This document shows, one piece after another, positions 25,238-37,495 of a DNA stretch of 64,000 bases. A model generated the notes under the pieces. It was given only the letters and a program-made list of their open reading frames with translations, was not told the DNA's origin and made no database searches. Source of the DNA: Actinomucor elegans (lineage: Eukaryota; Mucoromycota; Mucoromycetes; Mucorales; Mucoraceae); the NCBI GenBank assembly GCA_026027325.1, contig JAMSLZ010000014.1, positions 186,001 through 250,000 of the forward strand. The letters are read 5' to 3'. The position numbers were made by a program, and so were the translations under genes. Numbering within the stretch: the stretch's first letter is position 1; every line of letters starts with the position of its first letter.

Positions 25238-25899
25238 TTGGTTGAATATAAGCGATAACAGAAAAGAGAAGCAGAACTGAAGAATATTCATCTTGTGAAC
25301 TGGAGTTAAAGGGACGCTTTTATGGACTATCAAAGTCAGCTGACCGTGGTATACCTTCTAGATCCGTGTAACTCGAAAAGGCTTACCGTGGATAAGAGGG
25401 GTCCAATGCCCAAATGTCAAATTACAGGCTGTCAAGATAAATGGCTTTAGTTTATTGAAGCCAGAGTCAATACAACGGTTGTTCAAATAGACCGGTGCGG
25501 TACTTTCCCATCTATCCTCTTGTACGTTCTTTATCTTGATTGAATTTTGATCAATATAAAGTTTTGAATTATTCGATCGGCCAAGAGGAGTTTAAGAGAA
25601 CCTTGCACGTTGCACAATCAACTACTGGTGAAGGATACAATGCACCACTAATGGTGATGATATGAAATAGTAGAGTAATGATGCCATTCGCTGACTAGAC
25701 GTCAGCGTTTATCCTATTTGATTTACGGCTTATTTTAAAAGGTTATTCTCTATGAATACACATTAATTTTCAAGCAAGATAGGTTGCATTATATTATATT
25801 CTTATCAGCTTTAAACTGAGCATACTCTAAAGTGCTCCTTTTCAGTCAAATAGCGAGGCTTTATCAGATATAACAATTTACTTTGAACATCGATTGCCA

Positions 25900-25950
25900 A
25901 CTAAATGCGACATTTAACCGAGATCACTCGAGAGATCTAGCACTGATTAA
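25900..25950 (+). repeat. Dispersed repeat copy (TTAGATGC family)
   Basis: Carries CTAAATGCGACATTTAACCG, AGATCACTCGAGAGATCTAG and GATTAATATATTATG in that order. One of the best-preserved copies. Confidence 0.55.
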
Positions 25951-26520
25951 TATATTATGCCAATTTTCTACTATCCTTTCATTTCTAAAACATTAATAAG
26001 TCAAGTTTGTTTATATATTAAAAAATTACAGAAAATATGCCTGTACACTTTGAAGCACAAATAATACATAATTATTATTAACAAAATTCCTATAATATCC
26101 TTATGCCATTAAAAAAATGATATGATATCCTTCAGTGCTGATATTCCTTCAGTTATTGGCTGCACGTGATGTAACAAAAAAAATGAGCATTGACTCATGA
26201 TAAACAATTATCGATGGGCACAACATCAATTAACGAAATGTGGGTAAGGTAATATAGCCAATCGATGTTTCAATTAATTCATGGAACTGTTGATTTTTTT
26301 TTAACTCTGTACAAATGCACCTGTAATGGGTGTATAATGTCCGTGTAAATTCGCAAAAAAAATACTTGTGTGTTTGCAATTCTCGTAAAATTAATTCAAC
26401 AAAAAAACAAGCCTTTAAATGTCTTAGTAACCTGGAAGAAAGATGAAGCGACGTTTAAAAGCGGAGCATAAGTTAAATTCTGGAAGATGTCTTCAAAGAT
26501 CGTCCCATTTTCAACACCTC

Positions 26521-26570
26521 TGGATCTCTCTCTTTAGATCCTAGTTTAATATCGCATCTAATAGTTTTCA
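26521..26570 (-). repeat. Dispersed repeat copy (TTAGATGC family)
   Basis: On the minus strand: ATTAGATGCGATATTAAACT, then AGGATCTAAAGAGAGAGATC. Left half is well kept. Confidence 0.5.
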
Positions 26571-26672
26571 TATATCCAAAAAGAAGCACTTCATTTACTA
26601 GATCCACCATATAGGTGTAGTATTATAAACGAATATACTTTTCTATAGGTTTTGAACTACTTACATTTTTTT

Positions 26673-28046
26673 TTAAATCATCAAATGATCAACGTATCTC
26701 GGTTTAAGACGCATTTCACGAGTAATTCCTACGCTTTCCCAAAAAGCATTCCAATGTTTATCGGAGTACCAACTCAAGAGATACATCACATTTAGCCTTT
26801 GGTTATAATGGGCATAGTACTTTTATGTAATCTAATTCTAATGGTCTTTAGATATTTCCGTCAATTTTAGTCTAGTTTTGCATTAGAGTAGCAGTGCACA
26901 CCTTAAATGAAGCGTTTCGTTTTTCAAACTCTTTGATTAAATGAAAGATTGTAAATATACTATACATGTTAATGGTTAACAATAAATTGTATATATTTTA
27001 ATTGCGCTTTAGATGGCTATTTATCTAATCATACATTTAACAGATCGGGAAGAAAGAAGTGGAGCATTCAGCTACAAGGAGTTTGACTCAGATGGAGTGT
27101 TGATGTCTGTTATTCTGATGATTATTAAGCTAGCAAACAATAAGACTTGCTATAGTTCAACCAAATTCCTTTTTTTTTGATTTATTGACATTGAAATATG
27201 CAAAAGATTAAACGGATTTATCATCCAAAACTTTTGGAAGTAGCACTACAGAATTCATTCAACTGTCATATCTTGTAACCCAAATAGGAATATGAATTTA
27301 CAGATGTATATATTCTGAAGTTGGTGTTATTAGTACACTTGTTGTCAGGAATAATTTTCTAGATTAAACTCAAGTTATCAAAATGTACATTTAGCATTTA
27401 AGTAGTTAAGTTTCCTTTGTTCCAGAAAGAAACATTTCTGATAGGTGTTGTCCAAAGATGAACTATCAAAATGAAGTTTTTCATTGGAAGAAATTGCGCC
27501 AGTAATGGTGTCTTTAGAAAGCATCCTGCTATGGAGAGATTTTAATCGTTTATTTGCTCTTTCGCTTTTCGTATTTGTATGTGTATTTGCTTGATAACAC
27601 CATCACTTTACTTGCGTGATATATTATATATAAATATATACATGCTGAAAACGTTTACAAGTCTCTCTTTCATAAACTTGTCGTATTTCTTCAAGGAGAT
27701 GGATAAAATGTCCTTTTCATTATGAATCTTTTCAATATTTGAATACCTTAACAGAATGAGTTGATGCAACTCTTCAAACGATATATCATAGTGCTTTAAA
27801 TCGATACCTTTCAGAAATTGCACAAGTTTGGACCTGGAGGGACACAGTGCTATCAACAGCTCCAAGAACTGTCTTTTTTTCTTTAATAGAAATATATTTG
27901 TATAAAAAAATTTAGGAGTATTCGCTTTAACCTCTCCTAATAAGTAAACGTCGAGTAAAACTTTCTACACTACTACATGAATTTGCGATTATATTAAACA
28001 CCGAATTTAAGATTTCAAGAGGAAGATATTCCCAAACACGCTTCAT
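26673..28046 (-). CDS. Putative F-box-like multi-exon gene, possibly decaying
   Basis: Starts MKRVWEYLPLEILNSVFNII at 28046, an F-box-like opening (LPxEIL...) common in the large F-box families of these fungi. Further coding-like blocks follow on the same strand: FLELLIALCPSRSKLVQFLK (from about 27871), LSKDTITGAISSNEK and YQKCFFLEQRKLNYLN (near 27440), FEKRNASFK (near 26910), then YYAHYNQRLNVMYLLSWYSD and a final block ending YVDHLMI with the stop at 26673. The last two blocks join cleanly through an intron, but I could not join the first two in frame, and other gaps contain stops. Either there are several unusual introns or the gene is broken. Function as a ubiquitin-ligase adaptor is only inferred from the first 20 residues. 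Confidence 0.4.
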
Positions 28047-28497
28047 TATGAAATGAGTTCAGAAGAGATATAAAATAATATGCTTAAATAAGCCTGTAGG
28101 CGTGTTTATTAACCGTAGTAGTAGGAACAGCGCGGTTGTCGCTTCATGCACCAGTGACCATTTTAAAATCAAGTATGTATCATATCTTGGTTCGACCAGT
28201 GGACGATTTTGATTGGATAAAGTAGTTTATGCAGCATGTTTTATTGGTGAAAAGCAATTTAGTACTCTTTTTTTCTAAAGCCCGCATAGAATTATTCATT
28301 TTCTGCCAATAAAAAGTTGCCGAAAAGCAAAAAGTAGTTTAACAAAAGTGATAAATAGTGTAGTGTTTAATATTTGGCACATTTGATTGCGTTATATTCG
28401 ACTTTTATTGAAATGCAATCATAACTTGAAAATGCCATGTACCAAAAAGCACAAAAAAAATTGGGATATTCTTAAAGATGTCCTTGATAAGTATCTA

Positions 28498-28501
<4 letters not shown>

Positions 28502-28531
<30 letters not shown>
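28502..28531. repeat. T30 homopolymer tract
   Basis: Uninterrupted T run followed by AC; on the other strand it is GTA then A. Confidence 0.9.
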
Positions 28532-28536
<5 letters not shown>

Positions 28537-28740
28537 CCGCAAATAAAACAAGATTTTGAATACTCTTACGATTCTTCCCATTTCAAACATCCTACATTCC
28601 TTGAGCAGTTATAGCTAAATGTCACATTTGGTGATTAAAATATATGTTCCTAATAAGCCATTACATCTATAAAAATTACTATTTGGCCAAAGTGCTTTGG
28701 TGTTATTCTGTCCAGGTGATAGATTCCCTATAGCCAAGAT

Positions 28741-28790
28741 CTATTGATCTGTAGATCCCGTAACCGATCTCGCTCCAATGTTGCATCCGA
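28741..28790 (-). repeat. Dispersed repeat copy (TTAGATGC family)
   Basis: On the minus strand: TCGGATGCAACATTGGAGCG, AGATCGGTTACGGGATCTAC, AGATCAATAG. Matches the consensus along its whole length. Confidence 0.55.
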
Positions 28791-29691
28791 TTAATTTTCC
28801 ATGCTCAAAGCAAACTATCGTACCTGCTTGGACTTTTACTTTTTGCAGTAATCTAACAAGTATATTGTAAATAATAATGACTAGTATTGACCCGTCTACA
28901 TGTCATATGACAATACCAACTCGTTTCTGAGCGTTCGATGAATTTAAGTCTAATACGACTTCTGACCAGCAGCTTATTCTCAGAATAAGACACACCGCCT
29001 ATTAAACAAAGTCAAAACTACCCAAAGAGAAACGTGATGCTCTTTTTTGACCAAGAATGACAGCAAACACTTGCATTTGAGTGCGCTGTTATGCCAGTTT
29101 TTTAAGCTGCATATCTGCCTAACTAAGAAAGTGAATGGTAGTACTAGACAAAAGACCCTAGATTGAAGCAAACCAATGCATCTATGAAGTCAGCCAAGGT
29201 CATAACATAAACGCCATGGAGGGTTTTCAATGTGATGATTGGTTATATATTGATATTGCTTTATCAGCTGAAACATGGAACGGTTAGATGAAGGTAATGA
29301 TGTAGCCGTACTTACATTAAGCACTATAATTGAAATGGTCTTTCTCCTTCTAGTGTCTTTAAAATATGAACTATTGCATACCATTAATAGGATATAATTG
29401 AACTTTATCTATATTGTTTTGGGATCTACACACATTACTAGAAGACGATGCAGAAAAAAAAGTAACCCCTTGCATATGTTTTTTATTACTAGTTCAACAG
29501 AAAACAGTATTCTAGAATTGATAAAGTAGGATGAGCTTACATCTAGGATTGAGTATAGTTTATTATCATTGTAGAAAAAAGATCTACGTTAATTGTACTG
29601 GTTAGAGTATATTAAGCCAGTTATTATTATATAATACACACAAGAAAAAGAGTATATCAATATAAAGGTATATAAGAAAGCGATGGTATCA

Positions 29692-31362
29692 TTAAATCTT
29701 CAACTTGCTATGGTATTGTTCAATTCGCGTTACACCGCTGTCGTATGCACTCTCTTCATCTCGATTTCTAGTTGAGGTTGTTTGCTGCTGATCACTGCTA
29801 TTATCATCATCTGTATTTTCTTCAAAATGATCCTTTTCGCATCCACGGGCGACCCACTTTTTAAGTATTTCTACCTCAATGTTTCCCAAGATCAATTGTT
29901 CAACATGATATAATAAGAGTGGGGTGGATAATACGCCGATTGTTCCTGGATCACCTTTCTGATAAAGCACATTGATCAATGGTACACCCATAGCCACTGT
30001 TTTAGTGGCACCACAAAACTAGTACAAATCAAGTTAGCAGATAGTTTTTTCATCAAACCCTGTTGCTTACCATAACAGCAACAGTATCTTCACGCGAATA
30101 TTGTGCTCTTTCCAACCATTGCAATCGACCAAACAGAGTTTTAGGATATGGTAATCGAGCCAGGAAGAAGGATACAAAAGAAAATAAAATGTAAAAACAA
30201 AAATTCAGTATAGCTACTGCAGCAATATCTTTTCCAGCCACGGCAGAAAAGGAACCAGCATGAACTGCATCGGAAAAGACTGACCAGACCATCAATAATA
30301 AGCAAAAACTACTAACATCAGACAGCCTATATTTCACTTTGATTTTGGCAACTGGTTCAGTAAACAATATCTGAATGATTTGACCCACTACAAGCGGAAC
30401 CAGGACAGTCAAACCCAATTGCTGTAAGACACTTGCAAAATCAACTGAACCTCCTGCTGTATTAGCACTTTCATCTTCAGGCGAAGCATCTAAAAGTGGT
30501 CCTTGAAAGGTAGATACAAGGGCTGGAGATACAAATATACCTATGAGGCGATTAACAAAAAATATATATACATATATATATATTACAGCATCAATGGTTA
30601 CCTAGGATATTGCCCAATGCAGCGTTCATGAGAGCTAAAAAGTACATGTGTTACCAAACAATAGAGAGGTTCTAAAATGATCTTACCCGAGGCTTCGTTT
30701 CCATTAGCATTCTTAGTCATTACTACGTTGGAAGATACTGTAGTAGGCGTACTTTGAGCTATAACAACACCAATTAACAATAAAGAGTTGACAGGCATAT
30801 GTAGCTTGAAAAAAAGCAATACAAGACCGAAAACAAAGAATGGAATCAATACAAGATTAATAATTTGAATTAATAGATGAAGTCGAATACGTAGAATGGT
30901 CTGGGCCAATATCCGCGTACGCAATGATAAGCCGGAAATCAAGAAAATCACGATAACGGCGCCTAAACCAAATGAATTGTTATAGAACCGATAATGATGT
31001 AAAGTGCTTTCGATCTTACCCCATTTTATACTCCATTCAGCTCGAATATAGCCACCTTTCCTGCCGACGTTTGGAAACTGCCAGGCAAGTAAAATGACAA
31101 CGACTAAACCCAATAGAAACCAATATTTTACAAGCAAAGATTTTAAACGAGATCCCAATGATGTACAGAAGCGCTTCAGTTTACTTGATTCTTCTGTTTC
31201 TTGAACGGATTCAGGTCTTTGTATCGGAGATCGGATGGTTTCTGATTTCTCAGAGAAACTGATACTTGGTGTCTGTTTTCCCAAATTCGATAACTGCAAC
31301 TGTATTGGCTTTGAAAAAGTGACATCACTAGCAAAAGATGATGCTTCTTTTACCGTAGCCAT
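29692..31362 (-). CDS. Rch1/SLC10A7-like SBF-family transporter
   Basis: Member of the bile acid:Na+ symporter-like (SBF) superfamily. SLC10A7 and fungal Rch1 limit calcium entry at the plasma membrane. Minus-strand exons 31362-30687, 30634-30602, 30540-30071 and 30018-29692 give 501 residues. The N-terminal ~75 residues are soluble and polar, followed by about ten hydrophobic helices. Family blocks: FLISGLSLRTRILAQ, RLHLLIQIINLVLIPFF, STPTTVSSNVVMTKNANGNE, ALMNAALGNILGIFVSP, FCGATKTVAMGVPLINVL. The soluble tail is acidic and Ser/Gln-rich. Exon 2 is only 33 nt. It is divergent from the debranching enzyme gene, with 315 bp between start codons. Confidence 0.9.
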
Positions 31363-31677
31363 TTGTTTAATAAAAAATAAATAAAAGAGAAACCAAGGTA
31401 CACTGGCCTAAAATGATTCTCAATTTTATACCCTGCGTGTGGATCATTTCATGACAAAAAGAACTCCTATAAGGGTGCTTAGGAGCGGTTTGCATAATAA
31501 TGCCCCAACAAAGTACAGAGAAGATCTGTGCTCTTATCTGAGACTCTGTAACACCATCTTTCCAGCCAGAATTTTATGTTCCCGCCATTGGAATCCACTG
31601 TTTGCAAAACGGATTATTTTTCCTACTTTTTTTCTTCTTCTTCACTCTTCTTTTCATTGCCTATTAGCAAAAATAAA
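31363..31677. promoter_or_regulatory. Shared divergent promoter region
   Basis: Lies between the start codons of the Rch1-like gene (minus) and the glycogen debranching enzyme gene (plus). A CT-rich stretch (TTTTTTCTTCTTCTTCAC) precedes the debranching enzyme start. No specific operator recognised. Confidence 0.5.
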
Positions 31678-34600
31678 ATGACAAAGAAACTCAATAAGCC
31701 TGCTGAGCAAGTGCCTCACCTATACGCCCTTACTTTGGCCGATGATGGTTCACCAGCTCAAGATAAAACTGTAAGTTTATGCAATAGTGTCATGCAATTA
31801 TCTCTTGGCGCACGAATAACAAAAACGCGTCCTAGTATATACGTATTCCCTTATCCAAAGGCAAAGTCATCCTTCGAATTATCCTCAATCCCGGTTCGAT
31901 TGCTGCGGGTGGTAGACCCACTTTGTATACAAATTATCCCATTAAAGGGTAAGTAGAAACAAGTGAAACACTCGCAGATTCTTTTTTTATACTCATGACC
32001 TAATAGCGCGTTTGAAAGACATACATTTCATCCTGTCAAGTAAGTACTTTATAGTTTAATGTGATAGTATAGCCAACATCATTGATAGATTCATCAAAGA
32101 TCTAAACCTACTTCATGCTTATTGTGACGTTACATTGGATCTTCCCGGCGCTTACCAGTACAAGGTAGAATACACAGCTGATAACACTACCAAACTTTCC
32201 GAAATTGGTTACGTAGTTGCTGAACCGCGTATTGGATTGCCTCGCGCTCCTAAAGCCGAACAAGACCTTTTGCCATTGGACGGCTTAATGATCTTGTCCA
32301 TGGTGCCCAAATGGATGGGCCCCATTACGCAATGGGACAAACTTGTTGAAGAAACTGAATACGCTGGATACAATATGATCCATTTCGTTCCTTTGCAGAA
32401 GCGCGGCGACTCCAACTCGCCTTACAGTATCAGCGATCAACTGGCTTTTGACGACGATGTGTTTGATGAAAAAGACCGCAAAAAATCCGATAAAGAGCGC
32501 TTAGTCATTGTTGATTCAGCTATTAAGCAAATCTATTCCAAGCATGGTATCCTCAGTCTTTCCGACGTGGTTTGGAATCATACTAGTAATAGTACAGCCT
32601 TTTTATTAAAACATCCTGAAGCTGGTAAAATAGAAATTAGGAGCACCTTTTTGACTAACATCACCTACTAACACATTTTTTTATAGGCTATAATCTACAT
32701 AATTCGCCTCATTTAGTTCCTGCCTATGAGTTGGATACAGCACTTGTTAATCTCTCTGGCAATATGAAACAGCTAGGCTTACCAAACGAGATTAAATCCG
32801 CTCATGATGCCGATATCATCATTGATTATATCAAAAATCATACCTTCAAAGACCTAAAGCTCTACGAGTTCAAAGTCATTGACGTCGCGAAATATGTACA
32901 AGAAATTCGTAAAGCTCTTAAAACACGTGATGCAAAATGCGACCCTTCTGCATTTCATAAGGTTATTGAATTGCCCGTCAAGGAACGCACTGCACTCTTT
33001 GCAAAACAGGTAGTTCAAAACGGACACTTGGGTTCCCGCTTCCACAAGTCAATTGATATCTCAAAAGCTCTCTCGTTTTTATTGGCTTTTAATCATATTT
33101 CTAGTCTGGATCAAGTATCAAATGAGCGAGTCGATGCATTAGCTGAATCTTTCCAAGGCTTATTAAACGATTACAACTTGCCATTGTATGAAGAATATGA
33201 TCAAGAGACTCAAATCGCTTTGGACAATATCAAGGGTCGTCTTTTGTTTACTCGTTTAGCCGAAAACGGTCCTAAACTAGGCTCCATTACCAAAAGGTAA
33301 GCTGTTTTTTAATGTATGCACTTTACAAACTAACTAACCATTTTATAGTAATCCTGTCATTGAAACTTATTTTACGCGTCTTGAGGATAAGGCAGGTCAG
33401 CATCCTGCAGGTAGTATGATGCTGGCCAATAACGGTTGGATTTGGAATGCAGACCCACTCCAAGACTTTGCTGGACCCGATTCTTCTGCTTACTTGAGAC
33501 GTGAAGTCATTATCTGGGGTGATTGTGTCAAACTTCGTTATGGTAAAGCGCCTACAGATAACCCTTGGTTATGGAAGCACATGCGTGCATACACGGAGCA
33601 GGTGGCCAACATGTTTCATGGCATTCGTATTGACAATTGTCATTCTACACCTATCCATGTAGCAGAATACTTTTTAGATGCTGCTCGTCAAGTGCGTCCA
33701 GATCTTTATGTCTTGGCTGAACTGTTTACTGGCTCTTCCGAAAAAGACAATGCCTTTGTTTCCCGCCTCGGTATTCATGCTTTAATTCGTGAAGCTATGC
33801 AAGCTTGGGATACGCATGAACTGTCTCGTTTGACGCATCGTCATGGCGGTAAACCTGTAGGAAGTATGGATGAAGATATGGTTTGGAAGAAAGTAGAGTA
33901 TGAAGGTGATGAATACGATCACGTTTTGCGTATTCCTGTTACCAACGGAAGTATGCCTCGCGCTCTCTTTATGGACTGTACTCATGACAATGAAACACCT
34001 TTTCAAAAGCGAACTGCAGAAGATGCTTTGCCTAATGCAGCTGTAGTAGCGTTTTCTGATTGCGCAGTTGGAAGTGTTAAAGGCTATGATGAAATCTACC
34101 CTCGTCTCTTGGACATTGTGAACGAAAAGCGCAAATACAATCCCAATCCAAAACATAGTACGGGCATCATTGAAGCCAAACATAAGCTCTTGAATTTGCA
34201 CCACAGAATGTGTTTGGAAGGCTACCATGAAGTACATGTTCATCAAGAAAACGACTACTTGCTAGTGCATCGTCAGCATCCCGGTTCTCAAGCTGGTTAC
34301 TTGCTCATTTCCCGTACTGCTTTCCCGGGTCAAGGCACTGGTCATTCACCTATCCGTCTGCGCAAATCAGAAGCCGAGTTTCAGTTTGCTTACACTCTCA
34401 AGATCGACGATCATAAGGTGAAAAATGATGAATATCTTGAAGGTCTTCCTGCTCACTTGGAAACGATAGACGCGCCTCGCTTTGATCGTCATCAAGATGA
34501 CAAGGGCCAGTTTATTGAAGTTGTTCTTCCTGATAACTTTCCTCCAGGATCCATTTGTGTAATAAAGACATCTATCGGTGACAAATATGCTCAAGTGCAA

Positions 34601-36514
34601 AAGATGGTCACGGCCATAGACGATGCCATTGTCAAGGATTTGGATCTGCTAGCTACCAACGTTGTTTTATACCGATGTGAAAATGAAGAAATGGATAGTA
34701 CAGGAGGCGATGGCGTATACAATGTACCCAACTATGGCAAATTAGTGTATGCTGGCCTCCAGGGTTTCATGTCGGTTTTGAAGCCTATTATTGCCAATAA
34801 TGATCTAGGCCACCCTCTCTGTGACAACTTGCGTGCAGGTCCTTGGGCCCTCGATTATACCATTCATCGTCTCAAAAAATACAAGGTGTATTATCCTGCT
34901 CTTCAAAGTTTGATCACCTGGTTTGAAGAACGTGTTGTCTTGATTAAAGAGGTGCCTGATTTCTTGGTGCCCAAGTGCTTTGCCTTGATCATCAAGACAG
35001 CCTATGACAAAGTCTATGCTCATGCGTTATCCTTGATGTCTCCTCTTATCCAACACGGTGATACATTTATTAAGCAACTGGCCATGACAAGCGTCCAAAT
35101 GCTCTGTCAAATACCTTCCGCTGGTCTATCACCCTCAGGATCCACTCCTTCTTTAGCTGCTGGCTTACCTCATTTCACAACGGATCATATGCGTGTCTGG
35201 GGCCGTGATGTCTGTATTTCACTTCGTGGCCTTTTGATGGTAACCGGTCGCTTTGAAGAAGCCAAACGTCACATTGTTGCCTTTGCTGGCTCGCTTCGTC
35301 ATGGTTTAATTCCTAATTTACTAGATTCTGTACGTCGTCCTCGGTACAATTCCCGAGATTCTGTTTGGTTCTTTATGCAATCCATTCAAGATTATTATCA
35401 CTTGGCACCCGATGGCAAGTCTATTTTAAAAACTGATGTACCTCGTCGTTTCCCCAAGGACGATCATTTTGTTGAGGTAAAAGATGGCTACCAATACAGT
35501 GTCACTATTGCCGAGATTATGCAAGAGATCTTTGAACGTCATGCACATGGCATTCATTTTAGAGAACATAATGCTGGACGCCAAATCGATGAACAAATGA
35601 CCGATCAGGGCTTTAATATTGATATCGATGTAGATTGGAGCTCTGGTGTGCTTGTGGGCGGTAATATCTGGAACTGTGGTACCTGGATGGACAAGATGGG
35701 TGAAAGTATCAAAGCTCAGAATAAGGGACATCCAGGTACTTCTCGTGATGGTGCTCCAATTGAGATCATTGGTCTGTTGGCGAGTTCCCTTCGTTGGGTG
35801 AACCAACTCATCAAGCGTAAAGAATACAAATGGACTGGTATAGATCATGTCAACACAGACAAAGGTGAAAAAACCATCACTTTTGAGTATTGGAGCAAGC
35901 TTTTGCAAAAGAACTTTGAACGCGTCTATTATGTACCCATTGATCCTTCTGAAGATAAGAACTATGACGTAATTCCCAAGATCGTCAATCGTCGTGGCAT
36001 TTACAAGGATGTCTACAAAGCAACAGAAGCTTATACAGAGTATCAGCTTCGTCCTAATCTGTTCATTGCAATGGCAATTGCTCCAGAGATCTTTGATAAA
36101 GAACATGCCAAGCGCTGTATTCAGCAGTGTCGCGATATCTTGTTGGGACCTCTAGGTATGCGTACATTGGACCCAGCAGATCAACAGTACAGACCTTACT
36201 ATCATAACTCGGAAGACTCTGACGACTTTCAAACTGCCAAAGGTCGAAATTACCATCAAGGCCCTGAATGGGTTTGGCCTCTGGGTTATTATCTTCGTGC
36301 CGCTCGTTATTTCAATGCTCTTTCAAATCAAGACATTGCTTGCATCTTGCGTAAACACCGTGAATATGTTGGTCAAAGTGACTGGCGTGGTCTCCCTGAA
36401 TTGACAAACAAGGATGCCGAGTACTGCAATGATTCTTGCCCTACTCAAGCTTGGTCTGCTGCTACTTTGTTGGACTTGTTTTATGATCTAATTGAAGGAG
36501 GAGAGCGTTGTTAA
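31678..36514 (+). CDS. GDB1: Glycogen debranching enzyme
   Basis: Bifunctional 4-alpha-glucanotransferase plus amylo-alpha-1,6-glucosidase, which removes branches of glycogen in the cytosol. Exons 31678-31770, 31836-31948, 32007-32039, 32089-32624, 32687-33296 and 33349-36514 give 1516 residues, near yeast Gdb1 (about 1536). N-terminal domain: NPGSIAAGGRPTLYTNYP. GH13-type transferase domain: LSDVVWNHTSNSTAFL, FHGIRIDNCHSTP (nucleophile Asp) and YVLAELFTGSSEKDNAF (acid/base Glu). C-terminal GH133 domain: WGRDVCISLRGLLMV, GLIPNLLDS, RYNSRDSVWFFMQSIQDYY and GPEWVWPLGYYLRA. The short first exons were chosen because they rebuild YIRIPLSKGKVILRIILNPG in frame; the longer unspliced frame at 31771 breaks the homology. 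A polyadenylation-like AATAAAATAA lies near 36570. Confidence 0.97.
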
Positions 36515-37495
36515 GCACATGCAAACTCTTTATATATCGTAGTTAGTAATTCCCTTTTGTAACATAATCACAATAAAATAACTTGGATTTGATTATATGC
36601 TTAGTCTATTTCTCAAAGTTGGCTATCGACTTAGTATTAATTTATTAGATGCAGGGTGATGCTGCTTTTTCTATGTAGGAATCCTTCTCAACCAGAACTT
36701 CAATAATTTGGTGATAACAGGACTATTGGAGGTTTTATATAGTGCATTACGGTTCAATAACAAAAAACATGGCGTTTTAGATGAGTAAAGTTCTATTCAA
36801 TTAGATGGTATACTTAACCTGTATCAGATAATATATCTATTAATATTTGAAAATAATTACAAGAAAATATATGAAGGTTACTGTCAGCTATTGTTATATC
36901 GCATACTCACTGTACTTGGTCAAGTAAACAATAATTCCAGTAGATATATAAACTTGTTTGATTTGACATTCAATCTGGATTACCTAAGGAATCTATAAGT
37001 CTATATAGATCTGAAGAACATAAAATACATGTAATTTACTGTCAGTCGTTAATGTATGTTATTATATAGGATGTATTCTTATAAAGGTAGTTTAATCAGA
37101 TGTGTTGTTAAGCTGAAATCGACCGAGGACTTTGGTCATAATATATCTAATAGCGAACTGTTTTATGCTTTGATAATCAAAATGAACAAAAATGCTCTAT
37201 TATTGAAAGCTTACTAGGATTAAAGATACTTGCTCATCATCAATATCAATGAAAGAAAAACTAAGCTGAGCAAATGCCAACTAATGCAAATGATAACTAT
37301 GTTACTAATTTGATCATAAAGTGTGTACACTCTAGATATGTAATAAATTTTAATAGATACGTAAAAAAAAAACCCCATTATAAGAATAGAGTATGTCTAG
37401 TATGAATCGTATAATAATGCAGATGTAAGCGCTTGAAGCAGGATATGTTCGAGGAGAGATTATATAAATACACATAAATTACTTTTTTTTTCTTG
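36515..37495. other. Convergent intergenic region
   Basis: Separates two genes that face each other. Contains diverged pieces related to the dispersed repeat family, notably AGATCTGAAGAACATAAAAT with CATGTAATTTACTGTCAG at about 37008-37046. No gene seen. Confidence 0.6.

Larger units (their letters stand above)
25238..26672. other. Gene-poor interval
   Basis: Contains the FAH promoter at its left side and two dispersed repeat copies. Otherwise AT-rich DNA without coding character. Confidence 0.6.
28047..29691. other. Gene-poor interval
   Basis: Holds a T30 tract, a dispersed repeat copy at 28741 and AT-rich DNA. Small ORFs (28980-29171 and 29190-29384, both minus) have no recognisable content. 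The right end is the 3' flank of the Rch1-like gene. Confidence 0.6.

Noticed and set aside
31771..31956. Unspliced extension of debranching enzyme exon 1
   Set aside because: Open by chance; the spliced form with an acceptor at 31835 restores the conserved N-terminal domain.
33782..36106. Long minus-strand ORFs (33782-34246 and 35426-36106) inside the debranching enzyme gene
   Set aside because: They are antisense shadows of the large conserved exon; their translations are Cys/Phe/Ile-rich and match no family.
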